From the NCBI GenBank assembly GCA_964495095.1, contig CAZBUH010000014.1, positions 1-27,026 of the forward strand: DNA of 27,026 nucleotides. Reading direction: 5' to 3'. Source of the stretch: CAZBUH01 sp964495095 (GTDB lineage: Bacteria > Bacillota > Clostridia > Oscillospirales > Oscillospiraceae). Every line of letters begins with the position of its first letter. Within the stretch, counting starts at the first letter, position 1. A program made the position numbers and the translations under genes. Shown piece after piece: positions 22,379-27,026 of this stretch. The notes below the pieces were generated by a model. The model was given only the letters and a program-made list of their open reading frames with translations. It was not told the origin of the DNA and did not search any database.

Positions 22379-22697
22379 ATGAGCAAGAAAATCGTTGTTA
22401 TTACCGGCAGTCCCCGCAAAAATGGCAATAGCTTTGCCATGACGGATGCGTTCATCCGGGCGGCGGAGGCGAAGGGCCATACTGTCACCCGTTTTGACGC
22501 CGCTATGAAAAATGTTGGCGGCTGCCGGGACTGTGAAACCTGCTTTAAAACCGGGAAGGCATGTTCCTTTGATGACGACTTCAACACGATTGCCCCCGCG
22601 ATCCTGGAGGCGGACGCCATCGTTTTCACCATGCCTGTTTACTGGTATTCCATCCCGGCCCAAATCAAGGGCGTTATTGACCGCCTGTTCTCCTTTG
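22379..22697 (+). CDS. NAD(P)H-dependent flavin oxidoreductase / iron-sulfur flavoprotein, cut by gap
   Basis: The N-terminal 106 residues of a flavodoxin-fold reductase are visible before the assembly gap. ITGSPRKNGNSFAMTDAF (8-25) is the FMN phosphate loop, and MPVYWYSIPAQIKGVIDRL is the second flavin loop. CRDCETCFKTGKAC places Cys49, Cys52, Cys55 and Cys62 in a CX2CX2CX6C pattern like the compact cluster motif of iron-sulfur flavoproteins. TTAGGAGG precedes the ATG. The usual length is about 180-200, so the C-terminal half lies in the gap. With the HxlR neighbour it probably reduces quinones or other electrophiles. Confidence 0.88.
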
Positions 22698-22797
22698 NNN
22701 NNNNNNNNNNNNNNNNNNNNNNNNNNNNNNNNNNNNNNNNNNNNNNNNNNNNNNNNNNNNNNNNNNNNNNNNNNNNNNNNNNNNNNNNNNNNNNNNN
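22698..22797. other. Assembly gap (100 Ns)
   Basis: Exactly 100 undetermined bases, the conventional placeholder for a gap of unknown size. The true distance, and any genes, between the flavoprotein and the following terminator are unknown. Confidence 0.95.
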
Positions 22798-22850
22798 TTT
22801 AGAGAGCCGCAGATTGCGGAAAAGAAAAAAACAATACGATTTTACACAGA

Positions 22851-22885
22851 AAAAATGCGGCCCGGATAAAATGGGCCGCATTTTT
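22851..22885. terminator. Bidirectional terminator after the gap
   Basis: AAAAATGCGGCCC (22851-22863) pairs perfectly with GGGCCGCATTTTT (22873-22885), loop of nine bases. It has A and T runs on both sides, so it ends the minus-strand MATE gene at 22898 and whatever plus-strand gene leaves the gap. Confidence 0.88.
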
Positions 22886-22897
22886 GTGTATTTGAGC

Positions 22898-24265
22898 TCA
22901 TTCCGCAGCAAGCTCCGTTTCCTGCGGTTTTACAAGTATTTTTTTCTTCCATACGCCGGAGGCAAGGCGAATAACATAAAAGCCTGCGCCGATAGCGAAA
23001 TCTATGCCCATGCAGATATATATGGCTTTTCTGCCCACGGGGGTGAAAGAGGCCATCCAGTAAGCGAGAGCCACGCGGATAGCGAGGGTTACGAAGGTGA
23101 TGATTGTCGTTACAGTAACGTCGCCAACGCCCTGGAGCATACCACGGGAGATAAACAGCAGCGTCATTATGACCAGTACGCACGCCATAAACCGCAGGTA
23201 CTGGACGCCGAACTGCAGGGCGTCGCCGCTGCATCCGAAAAGTCCGACCAGGGGCTTTGACGCCAGCAGAAGAGCCGCGCTTATGGCGCCGCAGATGGCC
23301 CCGGTTATGACGAGGCAGGCGATGTAGCCCCTCCAGACCCGCTTTAAGTCGCCGGCCCCGGCGTTCTGGCCCGCGTAGGTGGCCATGCCGGAGGCAAAGG
23401 CGATGTTGGGCATGACGGCATAGCTCTCAATCTTGCTGCCGGCCGCAACGCCCGCCATTGTTGAGGAGCCGAAGCTGTTTACAAGCCTCTGTATGGCAAG
23501 AGAGCCGAGGCTGGATATGACAGTCTGTATCATCACGGGGACGCCGAGCTTTACAATAAGCCCGCACATCTCGCCGCTGAAAACCATCTCTTGAGGGGAG
23601 AGCCAGAGCTGGGCCTGCTTTTTCTTTATGTAGATTACACTTACCAGCACCGATATGCCCTGGGCGAGCACCGTGCCGAAAGCCGCGCCCTCAACGCCCC
23701 ATTTAAGCACGATAACAAACAGCAGGTCGAAAACCACGTTTGCCAGGGAGGATATGAGGAGGAATTTCATGGTGGCCCCGGAGTCACCGACGCTCCGCAG
23801 CTCCGCGGCAAAGGCGTTATAAGCAAACTGAAAGACCATTCCGAAAAAGTACACGCGCATATACCCGGAGGCGTAGCCGAAGGTGTTTTCCGGAACGCCC
23901 AGGACATATTTCAAAACCAGGTCGGAGGTAAAGATGCCCACGATCATAATGACAACGCCCAGGCCGAGCATCAGGATGAGCATTGTGGATATGCAGCGGC
24001 GCATTTTTTCCCTCTCGCCGGCCCCGAAAAACTGCGACACCACAATGCCGCAGCCTGTGGACATGCCGGTGGCAACGCTGAGCAGAAGATTGGCGTAGCT
24101 TATGCTTGTGTTCATGGCTCCAAGGGCCTCTTCTCCCACAAAATTACCGACTACGATGCCGTCGATAGTGGTGTAGAGAAGCTGGAGCAGCATCCCGCCC
24201 AGTATGGGCAGCGAGAAAAACAGGATGTGCTTCCAGGGAGAGCCGGCAGTCATGCTTTTTTCCAT
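22898..24265 (-). CDS. MATE-family efflux transporter (third gene of the CDF operon)
   Basis: Exporter of 455 residues with the two-lobe MATE pattern. The first lobe starts HILFFSLPILGGMLLQLLYTTIDGIVVGNFVGEEALGA, and the second begins at LIVKLGVPVMIQTVISS. TGGAGGAAAAG precedes the ATG. It lies 58 bases after the second MATE gene on the same strand, with no terminator between, so it is probably the last gene of a CDF-MATE-MATE operon. The substrate is unknown; MATE proteins export cationic drugs, metabolites or organic acids by Na+ or H+ exchange. Confidence 0.9.
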   Translation of the reverse strand: MEKSMTAGSPWKHILFFSLPILGGMLLQLLYTTIDGIVVGNFVGEEALGAMNTSISYANLLLSVATGMSTGCGIVVSQFFGAGEREKMRRCISTMLILMLGLGVVIMIVGIFTSDLVLKYVLGVPENTFGYASGYMRVYFFGMVFQFAYNAFAAELRSVGDSGATMKFLLISSLANVVFDLLFVIVLKWGVEGAAFGTVLAQGISVLVSVIYIKKKQAQLWLSPQEMVFSGEMCGLIVKLGVPVMIQTVISSLGSLAIQRLVNSFGSSTMAGVAAGSKIESYAVMPNIAFASGMATYAGQNAGAGDLKRVWRGYIACLVITGAICGAISAALLLASKPLVGLFGCSGDALQFGVQYLRFMACVLVIMTLLFISRGMLQGVGDVTVTTIITFVTLAIRVALAYWMASFTPVGRKAIYICMGIDFAIGAGFYVIRLASGVWKKKILVKPQETELAAE

Positions 24266-24323
24266 GGCTTTTCCTCCAGAGTTCTATGTTGGTGCAGACG
24301 GCGTATGCCGAAGCGGGAAAATA

Positions 24324-25694
24324 TCATATGCCGGCGGCGTCCGCGGACAGCTCGTTTTTAAGCTGGTGTACCACGCGGCGGCGCAGGAGAATGGCAAATG
24401 CGCAGGTGAGGGCCTCCTCGATGATTATTGCGCTCCAGACCATGTTGAGGTTTCCAAAGAGGCTCATGAGCCAGGCGATGGGCACCATGAAAACTATCTG
24501 GCGGCAGATATTTACTATAAGCGTGTACCGGCTCCTGCCCATGGACTGGAAGGAGGAGGAGAATATGACCGTCACGCCGCCGAATATAAAGGAGAGGCAG
24601 GCTATGCGCAGGGCGGGAACGCCGATGCTCAGCATATAATCCGAGGCGTCGAACATTTTAAGAAGCGGTATTGGGATGACCTCGAAGAGGATGGTAAAGC
24701 CCGCCATTATGCAGATGGACACCTTAAGGGCGAGGTGTATTATCCCGTTTACCCTGTTCATGTTTTTAGCGCCGTAATTATAGGAGATTATGGGAACTGT
24801 GCCGTTATTCATGCCGAAAACGGGCATAAAGACGAAGTTCTGAAGCTTCATCCATATACCGAAAACAGCCGTGGCGGTTTTGCTGAAGGCCAGAAGTATC
24901 TGATTTACGCAGAAGGACATGATGGAGCCGAGGCCCACGGTTATCATTGAGGGGATTCCGACACGCATAAGCTCCTTTATTATACGCCAGTCCGGGGCCA
25001 TGGCCCGGAAGCTGAGACGCACGGGCACGTCCTTTCCCGTCACAAAAAACAGCGCCACTGCCGCCGCTATCACCTGGCCCAAAACCGTCGCCACGGCGGC
25101 GCCGGCGACTCCCATTTCCGGGAAAAAGCCTATGCCGAAGATAAGCAGCGGGTCGAAGATTATATTTATCACCGCGCCGACGGCCTGGCTTATCATGGAT
25201 TTTACCGTGTGGCCGAAAGAAACCAGCATCTTTTCAAAATTCTGCCCGTAAAAGGAGCCGACGCAAATTATGCAGACAATGGAGAGGTAATCAACGCCGT
25301 TTGACACCACCGCCTCGTCGCTTGTCTGGGCCATGTAGAAGGGCTTTACGAAAAACAGGCCCAGAAGTATAAATATAACGCAGAAGCAGGCGGAGAGGAA
25401 GATGGACACGTTGGCCGCTTTCTGAGCGTCCCTGGCCCGGCCCATGCCTAGAAACCGCGGCACTGTGGCGTTGATGCCCACGCCCAGACCCACGCCTATG
25501 GCAACGATTATATTCTGAACCGGATACGCCAGAGACACCGCCGTAAGGGCGTCCTCGCTTATCTGGGCCACAAACATGGAGTCCACCATATTGTAAAGGG
25601 CCTGAATGAACATTGATATCATCATGGGGATGGACATGGATATGAGCAGCCGCCCCAGAGGCATGGTGCTGAGCCTGTTTTCTGTGTCTGACAT
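24324..25694 (-). CDS. MATE-family efflux transporter (second gene of the CDF operon)
   Basis: Exporter of 456 residues. The first lobe contains GRLLISMSIPMMISMFIQALYNMVDSMFVAQISEDALTAVSLAYP and the second begins near LMRVGIPSMITVGLG. The start at 25694 (MSDTENRL) lies 4 bases past the CDF stop, so translation is probably coupled; an in-frame extension of 17 residues into the CDF gene is less likely. It differs clearly in sequence from the MATE protein just downstream, so the two are not a recent duplication. Tandem MATE genes may handle different substrates of one stress. Confidence 0.9.
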   Translation of the reverse strand: MSDTENRLSTMPLGRLLISMSIPMMISMFIQALYNMVDSMFVAQISEDALTAVSLAYPVQNIIVAIGVGLGVGINATVPRFLGMGRARDAQKAANVSIFLSACFCVIFILLGLFFVKPFYMAQTSDEAVVSNGVDYLSIVCIICVGSFYGQNFEKMLVSFGHTVKSMISQAVGAVINIIFDPLLIFGIGFFPEMGVAGAAVATVLGQVIAAAVALFFVTGKDVPVRLSFRAMAPDWRIIKELMRVGIPSMITVGLGSIMSFCVNQILLAFSKTATAVFGIWMKLQNFVFMPVFGMNNGTVPIISYNYGAKNMNRVNGIIHLALKVSICIMAGFTILFEVIPIPLLKMFDASDYMLSIGVPALRIACLSFIFGGVTVIFSSSFQSMGRSRYTLIVNICRQIVFMVPIAWLMSLFGNLNMVWSAIIIEEALTCAFAILLRRRVVHQLKNELSADAAGI

Positions 25695-25698
25695 TATA

Positions 25699-26895
25699 TC
25701 ACCGTTTCTCTCTTTCGTGTATTTGATTAAAGCCGCTCTGGTCAAATGTAATAACAGTCTTGTATTTCATATCCCTGTGCTGGAGCTTTTCATCCAGCTC
25801 CCGCTGGATATCCTTTTCCCTGTTATGAAGGCCGTGGGGAAGCACCATGTCGAAAATGAGGCTGGTGTTTTCCCGGCCCCGAACCATGCGGAAATCGTGT
25901 ATGGTTATGCCGCTGTCGATTTCCGACAGCTTTTCCGCCACATATGACCTCATGGCGTTAAGCTCCGCGTCGTCTGTCACCACCGGGTCGTGGTGGATGA
26001 CAAGCTGGATGCGGTGTTTTTCCCGGAACATATTTTCTATTGCGTCCAGCATTTCGTGGGTGTCCAGGACGTTTTCGCGGCTGTCCACCTCAACATGGAC
26101 GCTGGCAAAGCGCTGGCCCGGGCCGTAGTCGTGGACCATAAGGTCGTGAAGTCCCAGCACGCGGGGGTCATAGCTGAGTATCTCGCGTTCCACCATGCTC
26201 ACCAGCTCCGGGTCGGCAGGCTCACCGAGCAGCGGGCTTATGGTCTCTTTGGCAATTCCCACGCCGCTCCACAGTATGAACAGAGCCACAAGCAGGCCGA
26301 CCCAGCCGTCAAGCACCAGTCCGGTGAAATGGGCAGCTATTGCCGTAGCCAGGACGGCGGCGGTGCTTATAACGTCGTTCCTGCTGTCGGCTGCGGCGGC
26401 GATAAGGGAGGTGCTGGATATTTTCCTGCCCAGCCCCCTGTTGAACGCGGCCATCCATAGCTTTACAAGTATGGATATTAGAAGCACGGCGCACATTAGC
26501 CAGGAAAATTCCACAGGCTCCGGGGAGGTTATTTTTTCCACCGAGCTTTTGGCGAGCTGGAAGCCGATTATAAGTATAAGCGCCGCGACGCTCAGGCCGG
26601 AGATATACTCTACCCTGGCGTGGCCGAAGGGGTGCTCATCGTCCGCCGGCTTTTTGGCTATGTAAAAGCCCAGCAGCGTCACAACGGAGGAGGATGCGTC
26701 CGACAGGTTGTTCACGGCGTCGGCGGTTATGGAGACGCTGCCGCTTATAAGGCCCACCGCAAGCTTGCCACAGCACAGGAGCACGTTGCAGATTATCCCC
26801 ACTATACCGGCCAGCGCACCGTATTTGCCGCGTATCTGCGAATCTTCCGTATTTTCGCTGTCCTTTATAAAAAGCTTTACAAGAAGCTTTGTCAT
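25699..26895 (-). CDS. Cation diffusion facilitator, probable Mn2+ exporter
   Basis: Six-helix metal/proton exchanger of 398 residues with a C-terminal cytoplasmic metal-binding domain and a further tail. The transport site is Asn62-x3-Asp66 in helix 2 (VNNLSDASSS) and Asp170-x3-Asp174 in helix 5 (ADSRNDVIS). This N-D/D-D set, rather than the His/Asp set of zinc exporters, is the one of manganese exporters such as MntE of Streptococcus pneumoniae. HPFGHARVEYISGL is the usual loop after helix 2. The C-terminal domain has RFASVHVEVD and IHHDPV. The start at 26895 (MTKLLVKLF) has GGGGAGG upstream; a 15-residue extension is less likely. It leads an operon with two MATE genes. Confidence 0.88.
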   Translation of the reverse strand: MTKLLVKLFIKDSENTEDSQIRGKYGALAGIVGIICNVLLCCGKLAVGLISGSVSITADAVNNLSDASSSVVTLLGFYIAKKPADDEHPFGHARVEYISGLSVAALILIIGFQLAKSSVEKITSPEPVEFSWLMCAVLLISILVKLWMAAFNRGLGRKISSTSLIAAAADSRNDVISTAAVLATAIAAHFTGLVLDGWVGLLVALFILWSGVGIAKETISPLLGEPADPELVSMVEREILSYDPRVLGLHDLMVHDYGPGQRFASVHVEVDSRENVLDTHEMLDAIENMFREKHRIQLVIHHDPVVTDDAELNAMRSYVAEKLSEIDSGITIHDFRMVRGRENTSLIFDMVLPHGLHNREKDIQRELDEKLQHRDMKYKTVITFDQSGFNQIHEREKR

Positions 26896-26936
26896 AATGC
26901 TGCCTCCCCGGCATGGGCATAATACTTCCGATAACC

Positions 26937-26971
26937 GCAAAAAGGTGCGTAAACCACAAGAATTTACGCAC
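26937..26971 (-). terminator. Hairpin with T-run in the CDF leader (attenuator or operator)
   Basis: GTGCGTAAA and TTTACGCAC (26945-26953 and 26963-26971) pair perfectly over 9 bp. On the minus strand they are followed by CCTTTTTGCGG. The element lies between the promoter and the ribosome site, so it may terminate transcription early. The same dyad could be a repressor site. Confidence 0.55.
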
Positions 26972-26987
26972 AGAGAATACTATTATC

Positions 26988-27016
26988 ATTTTAGCATTTT
27001 TCCGCCGCTCTTTCAA
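26988..27016 (-). promoter_or_regulatory. Sigma-A promoter of the CDF-MATE operon
   Basis: On the minus strand TTGAAA (27011-27016), 17-base spacer, TAAAAT (26988-26993). The transcript should start near 26981, giving a leader of about 86 bases. Confidence 0.7.
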
Positions 27017-27026
27017 GAGAAAAAAG

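Noticed and set aside
22898..25694. The two adjacent MATE genes as a recent tandem duplication or heterodimer
   Set aside because: The proteins differ throughout apart from family motifs, and MATE exporters act as single chains.
1..27026. CRISPR arrays, tRNA or rRNA genes, intact insertion sequences, phage genes
   Set aside because: No regularly spaced repeats, no tRNA T-loop or rRNA-like segments, and no transposase or phage structural genes were found on reading both strands.

Overview
The window looks like a chromosomal piece from a Gram-positive gut-type Clostridia, most likely an Oscillospirales relative. The reasons are a FabK-type fatty acid synthesis operon with embedded accBCDA genes, strong AGGAGG ribosome sites, some TTG starts, ABC exporter and MATE-rich content, and moderately high GC with heavy ATA/AGG/CTT codon use in most genes. 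No rRNA, tRNA, CRISPR array, phage or intact transposon was seen. A run of exactly 100 Ns at 22698-22797 shows a scaffolded draft assembly.

Left part (1-6.7 kb): a minus-strand coding remnant, then a LysR regulator divergent from a large lipoprotein solute-binding protein. A perfect palindrome lies in the promoter region between them. After the binding protein and a strong stem-loop come two tightly coupled genes: a divergent double-hotdog (MaoC-like) protein and a small protein with an allene-oxide-cyclase/dirigent-like barrel motif. This LysR / binding protein / hotdog / AOC-like set is the best candidate for an undescribed catabolic or modification pathway. A CPA2-type cation/proton antiporter follows, with its own consensus promoter and a UUCG-capped hairpin in its leader.

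Middle (6.7-13.6 kb): a MATE exporter on the minus strand; a short gene graveyard (8.5-9.05 kb) holding 3' ends of three broken genes with terminator-like hairpins; then a MarR regulator with its own operator-like palindromes, translationally coupled to two ABC half-exporters. The first half has a degenerate ATPase site and the second a consensus one, so they probably form a heterodimeric drug or lipid exporter of the TM287/288 type.

Fatty acid operon (13.65-21.9 kb): acpP-fabK-fabD-fabG-fabF-accB-fabZ-accC-accD-accA, all on the plus strand, mostly with overlaps or gaps of a few bases, behind one strong promoter and closed by two tandem terminators. It encodes malonyl-CoA formation and the whole elongation cycle, but fabH and a fabT/fapR regulator are absent here. 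The 5' leader carries repeated CCGTCA motifs and two interleaved complementary segments that could form a pseudoknot.

Right part (21.9-27 kb): an HxlR redox-type repressor divergent from a flavoprotein with a four-cysteine cluster motif, which is cut by the assembly gap. Beyond the gap is a minus-strand operon of a CDF metal exporter (Mn-type metal-site residues) followed by two MATE exporters, with a terminator-like hairpin in the operon leader.
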